Part shown: positions 9,315 to 20,900 of the stretch, in pieces
How positions within the stretch are numbered: position 1 is the first letter of the stretch
Layout: each line of letters opens with the position of its first letter
Notes under the pieces: generated by a model
Database searches by the model: none
Told to the model about the DNA's origin: nothing
Seen by the model: only the letters and a program-made list of their open reading frames with translations
From: Toxoplasma gondii ME49
Taxonomy: Eukaryota > Apicomplexa > Conoidasida > Eucoccidiorida > Sarcocystidae
Length of the DNA stretch: 64,000 bases
Direction: 5' to 3'
NCBI RefSeq assembly: GCF_000006565.2
Contig: NC_031479.1
Span: 5,110,289 to 5,174,288 of the forward strand
Translations under genes and position numbers: made by a program

Positions 9315-12220
9315 CCCCTCGCCTCTGACCAGGTCACTCACTCCGTGGCTTTCTGGATCTAGTGATCTTTATCTCTATCTATAGAGTTACCAATGTCTCT
9401 ATGTCTGAATCTATGTACATGGAGTTAGATGTCAATACATACATATATATTTCTATATACGTATATATATGTATCCTACCTTTGTATGCGTTTGGATCTG
9501 TCTTTGGTCATACACATCTGTATTTCTGTCTACATGTACATTCGCGTTTATCTGTCTGTCAGTCTCAAACAGATGCGTCGGTCGATGTGTCTGTATCAGT
9601 AAGTAGAGGTATGTCTCTCTGTAAATCCCTTCATCTGTCCATGCAACTGTGTGTGACAAGAAGCGAAGGTCGCTGAAGAGCGAAACGAGCGTGGAAGCTC
9701 CTCCGTTGTCTCTTCCGGCAAATCCAGTCCTCTTCACCGTTTCGTTCAGAGGTGCGAAGACCTTTCGCGTCTTCCGGCATGTGGATGCCGGTCGCTTCAC
9801 TTCCATGCCGTCCCTGTGGCTGTAGCGCTGTTGAGTCTTCCCTTCTTGGCTTGCGGTTTTTGCAGCCGCGGACGACGCCGCTGCCCTCGAGTTCTCCCGG
9901 GCGCTCCTCGCAGATGCAGCGAAGGCACGACTGGAAAGACAGAAGGGAAGGTAACCCAGGAGAGACGCTCGTGGACGCGAAACGGCTCAAGGGAGACAAA
10001 GAAAACGAATGCAGTTGAGATGAGTAAACGCAAAAAGCTGCAGCAAACAGGAAGAGGGGGAGACGCAGTGGGAGAGGAGGGAGAAAGAGAAGCGGAGAGA
10101 AGAGAAGAAGAAAGAGCAATGGAGGAGTCGGCAGAGAGGCAGAAGGAATCAGAGAGGGGAGAATGAATAGACCTAGAGTTAGAGAGAGGGAAAAACAGAG
10201 GGCGACCTCTCAGACGGATAGCAGGGGCGAGGGAGACGCGAGGCGGAAGACAACGGCAAGACACACAGAGAGAGGAGAAGTAGGAAAGGTGCTAGCGAGG
10301 AAGGGGGAACGGTGAAGCAAGAATGACAGCGAAACACAATGAGATGAAGAGGACTACGCGAAAAAAATGTGTAGAGAGCATGAGCGGAAGACGCGCCGAG
10401 AAAGCCATAGGAGTGAGAGGCCTTTTATCTTCTGTGGCTTGCTCGAAGGCATGGTGTACGCCCACCTACTTCCCAACTCACTGAAAAGATCGGAAAGACG
10501 GTTGTTGCTGTAGCGAGAGAGTGTTCACTTTCACCTCGTTTTCGGTTTCCGGATTGTCTGCTCCAAAGTCGAACCCAACAGAACGCTCGACATCAAAGCA
10601 ATGCAGCTGCCTTGTTGCTCTCCCATCCCCTCTTCGACTTTCTGCGTTCGTCCTCTCCCCTTTTTCTCCTTCTGCCTCTCTTCTCCCTTGTCTCCCTTAC
10701 CCTCTCTTTCCTTTGATTTCTCATTTTCGCTCTCTGGCTTACGTACCCTGTGTCTCCACACATGCTGGCGGTGTCCCGCTGTCTGTGCGGCTCTCGAGGT
10801 TCGGCTTATATTCGAAACGAACGCGGGGACGTTGCCTCGGGGTATCTGCAGTTGACATATATGCTCAGCCTCCTCGAAGTGCCTAAAAAATTCCCGAGCG
10901 CTGAGACAGCGCGGAAGAGGTTCTTATCCCCTTTCTTCATCGAGTGTCGGCTGTCTGTACACCCCAGGGCGAGAGCCGCTACGCACCCGGAGCTTCTCTG
11001 CTGCAGACCCTGGGGCGAGTAGAAGTTGGTGCTGGCTGCATGCATTTAGGCTAAATGAACAAGCGACGGCGCGACTCGTTTGCTCCGTTCCTGACGTCAT
11101 GTGTGAAGCAACTAGCAGCACTGCCTCTACAGTTGAGAAGATAGATAAAAACGACCAACTTGACGCATTCGCGTTCAACACCCAAACGGCGCCAAGGGAT
11201 ACGTCGTTTTTGTGTGTCTTCGCGACTGTAGAGACAGTGCTGCTAGTTGCTTCACACATGACGTCAGGAACGGAGCCAACGAGTCACGCCGTTGCTTATT
11301 CGTTCTTTGACCATCTGAGTCGCTAAGGCTCTGGGCAGGGAACAAGAAGAATCTGCAAGACAGCCTGCCATGTGCAGAGCGCTGGAGAGATCAGTGTCGC
11401 ACAGAGGTCGCTGGGAAGCTCACGCTCCGGAACCTACTGCCGGGGCAGCAGCAGGCTGTGCTCTGTTCGACTCCCCAGTCTCCTCAGTGCTTTGGACGTT
11501 CTGCGTTTTCTGGGGAGCACACACTACGAGTTGAACTGCTGGTTTACATCGTGAAGGTCTTTCCTTACCGCATCCCAGTTCTACTGTGTTAGGAGAACAC
11601 GGCAAGCTCCTGAATGTAACGGTACAAGCCGTGTGCAAAGGACTCCTCAACTGAAACTGAGGAGAGTTAAGTAGGTACAAACCGTACAAGGATGAATTAT
11701 GCCCAGTTGTGCATCAAAGGCGATATTCGGTTACACTTTTAGACGCTGACTTCCCGGCTCTGACGTGCTTCGAAACAACACGAGTGTCTTCCCGTTCGGT
11801 CGCTGCATGACACAATCGCGAGAGTTAGTGAAGTTGAGCTCAACTTGAACCGGAGACAAGTGGAATGAGTGTACGAGGGTGTGTCTATTGCGGTTGAATA
11901 GAAGCGCGTGAACGAATTGCGTCTTTATCCATCACCAAAACACACAGAAAGCGTACCATCGAGTCATGAACCGACTGCGCGTAGACCCGGGGAAGATTAC
12001 GCGGAAGTTCAAATTTACAGAGCCACTTTGCGTCTAGCTGCCTGAAGCAGTCCCAGATGGGCAAAACAGTTCACGAACTTGGGGTATCTCGAAAAAGGAG
12101 TCGTCCTCAGTCTCCCGACTAGACGGCCGTCGCCTCCGTCTTTCGTCGCTTTTCTCGCCTCAAAAACGTCACTATGGCGCACAACACCAGTCGCATCCAC
12201 CTGAGACGAGACGCGGACCC
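9315..12220. other. Gene-poor stretch with candidate extra exons
   Basis: It holds TA-rich simple sequence near 9430-9480 and long GA/CT-rich tracts (10,000-10,300). A possible exon at 9750-9950 (acceptor TTCGTTCAG, donor GTAACC) would follow the isopeptidase in phase. A possible terminal exon lies near 10,799-11,022 (contains GSAYIRNERGDVASGYLQL). Neither has a recognisable domain, and the antisense strand is also open at 9800-10,000, so I do not annotate them as genes. The fold-back element at 11,057-11,305 is listed separately. From 11,330 to 12,220 I see nothing. Confidence 0.4.
11057..11305. repeat. Fold-back element: ~100-bp imperfect inverted repeat
   Basis: Positions ~11,057-11,155 and ~11,207-11,305 are reverse complements over about 100 bp with roughly 85-90% identity. 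The inner ~45 bp, from CTCCGTTCCTGACGTCATG into AACTAGCAGCACTG, is almost perfect. The loop between the arms is about 50 bp. Each arm contains the palindrome TGACGTCA. No transposase frame is present and I cannot define a target-site duplication, so whether it is a MITE-like element or another fold-back sequence is open. Confidence 0.85.
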
Positions 12221-14628
12221 TTAGAGCGTATCGAAGCCATTAAGCTTCCCAAGCAACTCGTAGAGACTGTCACCTGTCTCTGTTTTCCCCGCGTCCACGC
12301 GAACTGGAACTTGAACGCTCTGTTTTTCTTGCAAGTCGCCTCCTGCGTCGAGACCGTTGTTCTTTTTTCGCTCTGTGTCCGGGTCTGTCTCCCGTGTCGG
12401 TCGAGCCCACATATTGATGGCCCCCCCAGGCTCTCGCGCTTCAGGGAAAGAAGCGCCGGTGGTCCTCTCTCTCTGCTCCAGGTCGGCCCGCATGTCGAAC
12501 TCACTTGCCTCTCCTTCGTCTCTCTGCGCGTCTCTCTCCACGCGCTGAGCTCGCCCCGCGTCGCCTCCCGCCGGCGGATGTACACCCGAAGCGAGGGCAA
12601 AGTACCGGCCGTTCTGTCTCTTTGCCTGCTGGCGCGCTTCACCTGAACGCGGAGCGGCCCCCGCAGGTCCGCATGCCGCTGGGGCTCTTTGCCGAGTTGT
12701 ACAGACACCCGCGGTCAGTTTCTGCGCCGCGCGCACTGCGTCCTCCAAGGTGCGGAACTGCTTCCTCCGCTTCGGCCCAGAACCGTGGCGAGACTCAGAA
12801 CTCGATGGACCCGGAGGGAGACGCGAAGAAGAGGAAGACGAGACGGAACAGCGCGACGAAAACGGAGGGAAAGGAGAAAAAGAGGGAGACGAAGAGGAGC
12901 GAGGAGAACTGAGGGAGGAAGGAAGGTGCGCGTTGAGAGAGGAGAGCAGCTGCAAGTGGCCAGAGGAGGCTGCTTGGAGAGGCGCGGGAGGGGGAGAGGA
13001 AGAGCTCGCAGGTGGACACTGATGCTCGTTCGGAGATGACAGCCTCGCCCTCGCTGCGGATTCCTGACGCCTCCTTTTTCGCTTGTTGAAATCGGCGGCA
13101 GACACCAGTTTGGAGACAGGGACGCGCGTTTGTGCGCGAATCGCAGATCCCAGAAACCTCGGCTTCTCGCGAGACACGCCCACGGTGGAGATACACCCCG
13201 GCACGGGCGGAGAAGACCGTCCACAGAGGAAGCAGAGGAACAGCTGAGGAGACAGCAGACAGATGCGCATGTGAAAAAGGTTTTTCTGTCGGAAACGTTT
13301 CACGACCCAATTTTCGTCTGTCTCTTTTGCAGTCCAGTGCGTGGCGGTCTCCCGTCCTCATCGAAGACCCGGAGGCATCTACGTCGTGCAGCTGGGGTCG
13401 CGTCTAGAAGATTGTAGGTACAGAGATCTCTGAAGGCGCGAAAACGCGTCTGTCTCTCTCTCACGCTACGCACTGGACTTCACACGCATAAAAAAGGCAG
13501 GAAGGATCGACGAGGAAGGAAGGAGAGATCCAGAGGAAAAGAGGAAAACAGACGAGAGAAAAGGGCGTGGCGAAGGTCGAGGAGAGAGACAAGACAGTTG
13601 GTCCTGATTGCCTTTGTTTCATTGATATCTGGTATTCAGGGGCTTTGTTTTCTACAACAGTCATCATCAACAAGACGTCGGCTTTGAAGACAGAGCTGCG
13701 ATAAACACAGCCAAGCTGAAAGACTCCGCTGCGACAACGACAGAGAGGTTTGAGAGAGCCAGAAGAGGAACACAACGTTTCTTTCGCGGCTGACCATTTC
13801 GTTCTTCAGGAAGCGATTCGCTGCGAGGCTGTGCGCATTCATCGACGCATGCACTTCTTCACAGCCTGAGCCTCCCTTCGCCTCGCCTCTGTGAAGAGCG
13901 TCACTGGACGCCCCAGAGAGGCGACACAGATCTTTTGCAGAAAAGGAATTTCCTTTCTTGCCAGGAAAGGCGGAGACGTTTCCTCCCGCAAGCTGCCGCA
14001 AAAAGTCTCGCCGCAGAGCTCGATTTGCTGAAACAACAACGGAGTGAAAAAAGCGATTCTCGGTGAGGGAGGAAGACAGGAAAGAGAGAGGAGAGAAGAG
14101 AAAGGATGAACAGAAGACAAGGCGAGAGAAGAGAAGAGAAAGGATGAACAGAAGACAAGGCGAGAGAAGAGAAGGAAGAGAGACACAGAGAGAGAGAGCA
14201 AGAAGAAAAGCACGGACGTAGACAGATAGAGGAAAGAAAGGAGAGACTGAAAATCGGGACAACGGCGACAAAAGGCAACGCGGAAAGACGAGAAACACAA
14301 CACGAGCACAGCCCTTCGAACCACGATCAGCCGACCGCATGGCAAATGGATAAACGGACTGGACTGGAGAGACAGTTGTTGCTCCTCATTCGGTCTTCAC
14401 ACCCGTGTGGCTGTCCGTTCTCTTTCGCCGATAACCGTCGTTTCCGTTAACGAGCAAGTCACAGCTTTCACCTCGTTTCAGGCCGGAAGACGTAAGTACA
14501 GAGAAGAAAGCTCACGCACCTTGGCGTTTCCTCCCCACGACTTGAGAGAGGACGGCTGACGAAGTGAGGAGAGGAATACGCATGCAGCCGCAGAAAGGAC
14601 AGACGTCTCGCTTCGTCTTGGCATCCAT
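12221..14628 (-). CDS. Uncharacterised protein with N-terminal CxxC motif and basic low-complexity C-terminus (exon chain incomplete)
   Basis: First exon 14520-14628: after acceptor CTCCTACAG comes ATG, then MDAKTKRDVCPFCGCMRIP with a CPFCGC zinc-ribbon-like motif, ending phase 1 at donor GTGCGT. Next exon from 14027 (acceptor TTGTTTCAG) joins in phase (ANRALRRDFLRQLAGGN...) and stays open to about 13,795. The last exon ends at stop 12221 and is open for more than 1 kb, probably from near 13,249 (acceptor CTGTCTCCTCAG). It holds KRKRRRQ, a long Ser/Pro tract, then PKRRKQFRTLEDAVRAAQKL and the end YELLGKLNGFDTL. The middle joins (13,250-13,795) are unresolved; one minus-strand candidate exon near 13,320-13,424 reads DLCTYNLLDATPAARRRC. 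A plus-strand reading of the same stretch also has good splice signals, so strand assignment there is uncertain. No function is assigned. Confidence 0.42.
14085..14175. repeat. GA-rich tandem duplication
   Basis: A unit of about 38 bp (contains GGATGAACAGAAGACAAGG) occurs twice in tandem inside the first intron of the minus-strand gene. Confidence 0.8.
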
Positions 14629-15341
14629 TTCTGTAGGAGACGAACAGACAGTGAGAGAGAAGCAAGTCAAGAGACGGCGAACAGGAGGAGACGCGCGAGA
14701 GCGTCGCAGCTACATATCAGACTTCACTGCCGGCCTGAATCTGTGCTTCCACTGAACTCGCACTGCCAGTGACTGCAGCGTCCAACTAAACTCGAATGCC
14801 AGTAGGATGCTGAAGTGCACGGCTCGAGCGAGAAAACAGGCAACATGCGAGAGAGGAAGAAGACCCACGGTCGATTTCCGAGTGAACAGAGCACCTCGCA
14901 GAAGATACACAAGTATACAAAAGCAGAGAGAGGAAACAAATCGCATGCCTCCTCCCCCCACAGGTTTACAAATAGGCGTCGATGCAAGGGTGGGGAGACA
15001 CTCCGGCATCTTTGTCTCCTGTCTGGTTTCCACCTCCATCGACCTCCTTACATCTCTCGCTACCGATCTAGCTCCCGATCTGGCAATTGTTTACGCGAGT
15101 GCAATTGAACTGCCTCGGTGATGAAAGCTCGCTGTTTACTCCTGTTGACTGGCCGCCTGTTTAGCTCTTGGATGAGCGCACGCCACGCTTCTTAGTGCAT
15201 TTGCGCACCAGCGCTCGCATGCATTTTTCGGTCTCTCCAATCCTTGTAATTCATTTGAATTTAAAAGAGCTTTTGAAGTTCGCAGTCCGCCTATGAATGA
15301 TGCATACTTTGGCCATTTAGCTACGACTTTTCAGAGTGATT
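14629..15341. other. Intergenic, nothing firm
   Basis: It lies upstream of the CxxC gene and downstream of the next minus-strand gene. A 5' UTR exon of the CxxC gene is possible near 14,710-14,760, because its start codon sits only 2 nt after an acceptor-like site. No coding exon is supported. Confidence 0.4.
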
Positions 15342-15896
15342 TCAGCTGTCGCAATGGTGTCGATGAAGACCTGAGTCCTGAAATTTACTTGAAATCTTAC
15401 GTCGTGAAGAACACAGTTTTCTCTCCTCTGCACGGTTCTACGGTCTCGTGCCATATGCGTGCGATTCAGCAAAGACAGAAAACAACTCCGGTCTTACCGA
15501 GTCCGGAAGCCGCTGCGACCTCAAATGCCCGTCGCCTGTCCGCGGCGCACACAGAAATGAGAAAACAAGAGAAAAGGGAAACAGATGAAGAATAAAAAAA
15601 GAAAAATCTTGCGGCCTCGCGAGTCGCCTCACCGTGGACTGGAACGACAACCTCAAAGGACGCTGACCGCGCCCGGCAGCACCGCTCGACCGGGGCGCTT
15701 CGTCCGGATGCGCGAGAAGAAGTCCCAGATCTATGCATGCATGACACACTGCATGTAAAATATGAACTCAGTCTTTGCGAAAATAAATAAATGACTTCAC
15801 GTACATGCAGGCAAGCAAACATGAATACCAGCACATAAATGCAAATCTGCACGTACATATTTACATATACATTCATATATATGGATATACACACAC

Positions 15897-15981
<85 letters not shown>

Positions 15982-15990
15982 CATATATAC

Positions 15991-16040
<50 letters not shown>

Positions 16041-16813
16041 GCATATACTTTGTAGATACTTGTTTATTTTTAAGTCGTGTTTTACATTCTTTCCAAGGGG
16101 ACATGTGTGGAGTACAGCTGCATGGCTCGTCCGTGTATCTGTCTGCATCCGTTCTTCTATTTCTCCGTCTTTCTCTTCCTCGCCCTCTCTTTCCTTTTCC
16201 TCCCTTTCCTTTTCCTCCCTTTCCTTTTCCTTCCTTGCCTTCCTTCTTCTCATTCGTTTCTGGCGGCGTACGTGAGGGATGCACTGAGGGCCGGCGCCAC
16301 GGCGCCGAGGCGCGAGGCTGCGACGTCGAGGAAGGCGAGAGTCGCCGTCGCAAGCTCTCCGTCGGCAGTCTTGCGTTCGCGTCCGCGCGTCTGCGACGAA
16401 CTCTCCAGTCTCTCGGCTCTCCTCTCCAGCAGACTCTCCACTTTCTCCGCGAAGGCCTCTCTCACTTCTGCAGGAAAAAGCTGCTCAGGCGCTTCCGCCC
16501 TCACCTCCTCTGTCACGAATCCAGGTGAAGAAGGGAAGGCGGAAGATCCCGAAGAAGATGAGGCAAGAGGCGGGTGTGTACGGATTCTGTCGCTGTCCGG
16601 ACACCGAGAGGTGGAAGAAGAGGAACCTTTGACTGGTCTTGTGTCTTTGACTTCTTGGACCTGTTTCTTCTCCCCTTGATTCGCGAAGAGAACGGAGAGA
16701 GGCTTCGAACATGCGAGATTCAGCGACGCGTTCAGCTGTACAGACATCTGCGGGGAGACAGACGCGGAGTCTTGGCCCCGGAGGGCCGCAGCGATTTGCA
16801 GCAGAGAGGCCAT
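15342..16813 (-). CDS. Uncharacterised 243-residue protein, four exons
   Basis: Exons on the minus strand: 16272-16813, 15633-15748, 15498-15535 and 15342-15377. All three junctions are canonical (donors GTACGC, GTGAGG and GTAAGA) and phase-consistent (phases 2, 1, 0), giving 243 residues ending HRHHCDS. The protein begins [16 protein letters not shown], has a Ser-rich linker (residues ~65-95), then a predicted helical stretch ([20 protein letters not shown]), and a Val-rich stretch plus His-rich end from the small exons. There is no signal peptide, membrane segment or known domain. The first intron contains a ~150-bp (TA)n tract. If the first exon is not spliced, the frame stops at 16250 after 187 residues. 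It is divergent from the tRNA-guanine transglycosylase gene, with starts about 1.1 kb apart. Confidence 0.62.
15888..16042. repeat. (TA)n microsatellite
   Basis: About 150 bp of alternating T and A with regular CATA interruptions, within the first intron of the four-exon minus-strand gene. It reads as runs of Ile-Tyr on both strands and is not coding. Confidence 0.97.
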
Positions 16814-17914
16814 GTCTCGCTTTCTTTTCGCGCGTCAGGTTCCCCTCGTTTACCTCATATCTTTCTCTTCTTCCGAGGCTGTCTTCTCGCGTTTCTCGCC
16901 GCCAAAAGAGGACTCCAAGAGACGGTCTTTCGGAGGAGAAGCCCCGCGCGAGACCCCCGCGGGTGTACATACACCGGGGCGTTTCAGAAGAACGGACGCA
17001 GTTTCTTCAAGAAATCCCTGATCACGCAGGAGCTACCTCAGACGCAGCCTGCGCTTGAAAGACACACGCAACTGCACATTCAAGTTCACAGACATTTTAG
17101 TTCTTTGCTTAACGTTTTCATGCATGCACCTTTCTGTCCAGAACTGAATACTTCTTCTGTTGAAAGTCTCTGGGTCTGCAGGCGAAGACGGCGAATCCTC
17201 CTCCCTGCACGCGCGGTGAGGGAAGAAGCAAGAAGAAGAAACAGGAAGCAAGCAATCAGGAGAAAGGAGAGAAATGAAGACCTTTCTTTTCTTCTTCTCA
17301 GCTGACGGCGAGAAGCTGCATGCACCGTTCTACCTTTTTCGCGCCTTCTCTGCATGCGTCAGCGCCGGCGGCGAAAGCCGGAGATCCAGCACCCTGAAGC
17401 GCGTTGAGGGGAACTCTGTTCAGAGGTTCTTTTTCTCCGAGGCACTTTCCGGCTTTCTCGGAAAAGCCGACAGAAACGCCCGCCGTCCAACTTCGGGTGT
17501 AGCTCCACTCGTGGTTCCGGTCTTCGGTTCGCGAGGTCGGAAAAGTCTCGTCGCTCGCGGCTGCGCTTCAAATGCGGGCCGCACTCCAGGGCCGTTTTCT
17601 GTCTTTTATGCCACGTAAAACTTTCATTCCTTTTCCCTGTTCCTCCCCTTCTAGGACGATCCCTCATTCAACTTTTCCTCAGTTTCTACGCCTCTCCTCT
17701 CGGCTTCCAAACGCGCTGTGGCTCGTCTCTGCGCCTCTCGGAGCCCCGAAGCCTCAAGGCGACATGCAGAACGCCTGGAACGAACGCGAAAAAAAGGAAC
17801 AAATGACGCAGCGGAGCGAGGGGAGAAAAAAGAGTCTTCAGATTCCTGAACTGTCCACGTCACCAGAGATCTACAACTGCCTTCTTCCTCTCGCCCTCCT
17901 CTCCACCCTCCACC
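16814..17914. promoter_or_regulatory. Shared intergenic region of a divergent gene pair
   Basis: It separates the starts of the 243-residue protein (minus) and tRNA-guanine transglycosylase (plus), so it should contain both promoters. A near-perfect palindrome, GGTGTACATACACC, lies at 16,972-16,985. Long GA-rich and CT-rich runs flank it. No TATA-like element is evident. Confidence 0.5.
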
Positions 17915-20900
17915 ATGACACCCCCTTCTTCTTCTTCTTCTCCTCCTCCTCGCTCTTCTTCTTCTCCTCACTCTTCTAGTGTGGATTTCTCTGTGCCTCC
18001 GCCTCCAACTGTGTCCAGAGAGCGAGCAGAGGCGCTGCAGGCGTCTCTCCGCTTTTCCCTGCTGCATGCAGACGGCCGCGCGCGGTGCAGCATCGTCCAC
18101 CTGCCGCACGGCGACGTACGTACACCGATTTTCATGCCTGTGGGGACGTACGGAACGCTGAAGGGATTGAATGCGCGTCTCCTCCAGCTCATCCACGAGG
18201 AGACTCTGCGGGAGGAGCGGCGCAGCGGCTGTCGCGGGAGATTCGCAGGTAGTTCGCCTCCTGGGGACGCGCCGTCCGTGGCTGTGACGGACGCCGAGAA
18301 AGTCGGCAAGGAACCTGCAGAACTCCCCATTACTAGGGACGCAAGTCTGAACGTCTCAGAACCGTCCAAAGTGCGAAGGGAGGACGCTTGTTGTCTCTCG
18401 TCTGCCTTCCCGTCGGCGCCTGTCTCTCCAGAAAATCGCTCCTCCTACCTCACCCACGAATGCCTCCGGACACCGCGATCTCGGAACTCGTTTCCTCTCA
18501 TCTTCTCTCCCGCTCACCCTCCTCCGTCCTCTATTCCTTCTTCTTCTCCTCCTTCTCCGTCTTCTCTCTCTCCTTCTGCCGCTGCAGACGCAGTTTCTGT
18601 TGAGGAGCAGAACGCGTCTGCGAGTTCGACTGCAGAGGAGGCCGCTGCGTCTGAGGCGTCGCGGTTTGAGGCTTCGCCGGCAAAGGCCTTGAACTGCGCG
18701 GCGGTCCTGCCGCCGGCCTCGTTCTCGCCGATCATTCTGGGCAATACATTTCACCTGTACAGACACATTGGCGTCGAGCGAATGGAGGCCGCCGGTGGGC
18801 TGCACCGCTTCATGGGATGGGGGCGAAACCTCCTGACCGACAGCGGAGGATTTCAGATGGTCTCCCTCTTGAAAATCATCGCGGTTCGGGAGGAAGGCGT
18901 CGCCTTCGCTGCCTCCTCCCTCGGCCTCCGCCGAAAGGCTCGGAAACAGAGGAGGCTGGACGCCGCCGACCGAAGAGCAGAGAGCGAACAAGATGCGCCG
19001 GCGCTGGTGGCAGGAGAAGAAGAGAAGGAAGAGAGGGGAGAAGAAGAGAAAGAAGAGAGGGGAGAAGAAGAGAAGGAAGAGAGGGGAGAAGCGGAGGGAG
19101 AGGACGAAGGCGGAACGCTGCTTCTGACTCCGGAGAAGTCAATTCACATGCAGGTAGGGAAGGACGAGGGTGGACGGAGATAAGAACTTATATGGAGGGA
19201 GAGATGAGAGAGGAAAGGAAAAACCAGGGGAGTCAACAGGTGGAGAGAAGCAGGAAGAAGGCAGCACAGGAGGTGACGGGTGAGAATGAAGGGAAGAGAC
19301 AGATTACGAGGGAGGTCAGAAAGAGACAAACAGACACAAGCAACGAGGGAGGCGGCTCTTGGTGTCCGATGCATGCGCAGCCGAAAGAGAGAGAGCTGCT
19401 GCTGCTCGACTTGCCGCGGCCGACCGGACCGGGAGGAGCTTTCGGTATATGCAAGACTGTTCTCGTTTCAGACCAAATGGAAAGGGTGCTTTTCAGATCG
19501 TGTGTAGCTGTCAGTCGATCTTTTTTTCTCTCTATCTTTCTTTAGGTCCCTCCCCTCTCGCGCGTTCTTTCTCATCGTCTGGCCTTTCTTTGCCTCTCTC
19601 TGGTTCACTCTTGTCTTTGACTTTCTCTCTCCGTGTCTCCTTCTGTGTCTCTCTGTCCCTCTCACAGTTCCTGTCTTTTTATCTGGCGGAATGTGTCTGT
19701 ATTTACTGTTTTTCATTTTTTGGATTTGTTTTTCTTTTCTCCAGAACGCCATGGGAAGCGACATCATCATGCAGCTCGACGACGTCGTATCTTCCACCAC
19801 TCCGGACCCTATACGCGTGGAGGACGCCATGCTTCGTTCTCTTCGGTGCGTTCGTTTTCTTGGTTGGCTCTCTTTTTGCGTTTTGTTCTCGCCTTTCTGC
19901 TTCGCCTTTCCTTCCTCGTTTTCTCTTCGTTCTCCTCCCTTCTTCGTGACTGCGGGCTGGTTGCCTTTCGCGCTGTACTCCACTCGCGTCTTGCGTCTTT
20001 CACTGCTTTCCTCCTCTTCCCAATTTTTTTCCCGCCGTTTCAGGTGGCTCGATCGCTGCATCGCTGCGCACAAACGCCCGCGCGACCAGGCGCTCTTCGG
20101 CATCGTCCAGGGAGGCCTCGACCCGCGGATGAGACAAGTCTGTCTCAGAGAAATCAAGAAGCGCCCCCTTCCTGGATTCGCGATTGGCGGCGTCAGCGGC
20201 GGCGAAGCGAAAGAAGACTTTTGGAAGACAGTGGAACTGGTGAGTTGAGTTCCTCCTGCTTCGATGTTTCGCTCGATCTGCTCTCTCCTGCGTTTCTGGC
20301 GCTTCCTCGCTTTCCAGTGTCGCTCGCGGTCCTGTTCTTGGTCCTGCCGTCATCTGTCCCTTCTTGCTCTGCCTGGTCCTCCTCTGTCCGCGTCTTTCTC
20401 TCTCTGCCGTCGTGGTTTTCTTGCGCTCCTCTCCTTCGCGCCAGCTCTCTCGTTGGTGGCGCCCCATCCTATGTCTGCACACACACTCCCCGTCTCTCCT
20501 TCGCGTTCGTCTGGTCTCTGAGGCAGTTTCCGGCCTCCCGCAGTTCCGCCAAGGCTGGATGTCCGTTGAACGCCAGCTTCCCAGTGAAGCACTTTGCTCT
20601 CCGACGCATTCGCGTCTTCGCGCCGAAAAGAAAAATGGCGCTCTCACAGACTAAAGGATCGTTGACCTATTGTGAGTGCTGAAAGCCACTGCGGTTTCCA
20701 GAGACCCTCGTTTCTCCAGAAATCTGAAGACCTCCTGAACATTCCAGGCGTTCCCGAACGCGGGAAGCGTAGGAACGTCAGATTGAAGAATGCCGTGGCA
20801 GTTACGTCGCGCCCGAGAGCTCTTGTCTCTCTCTCTTTCTGTCTCTTTCTGTCTCTCTCTCTCTATACCTCTCTGTCTCTCTGTGTCTCGGCGGCGGAGC

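Noticed and set aside
13337..13416. Plus-strand exon reading GGIYVVQLGSRLEDC, resembling a GIY-YIG nuclease start
   Set aside because: No further GIY-YIG motif residues or phase-matched neighbour exons could be found, and the minus strand is also plausibly coding.
15888..16042. Long frames on both strands reading (Ile-Tyr)n, as if transmembrane repeats
   Set aside because: They are simply TA microsatellite read in any frame and lie in an intron.
19633..20682. 349-codon plus-strand frame through TGT introns
   Set aside because: It spans the introns around the conserved second and third TGT exons in another frame and is a shadow of pyrimidine-rich intron sequence.
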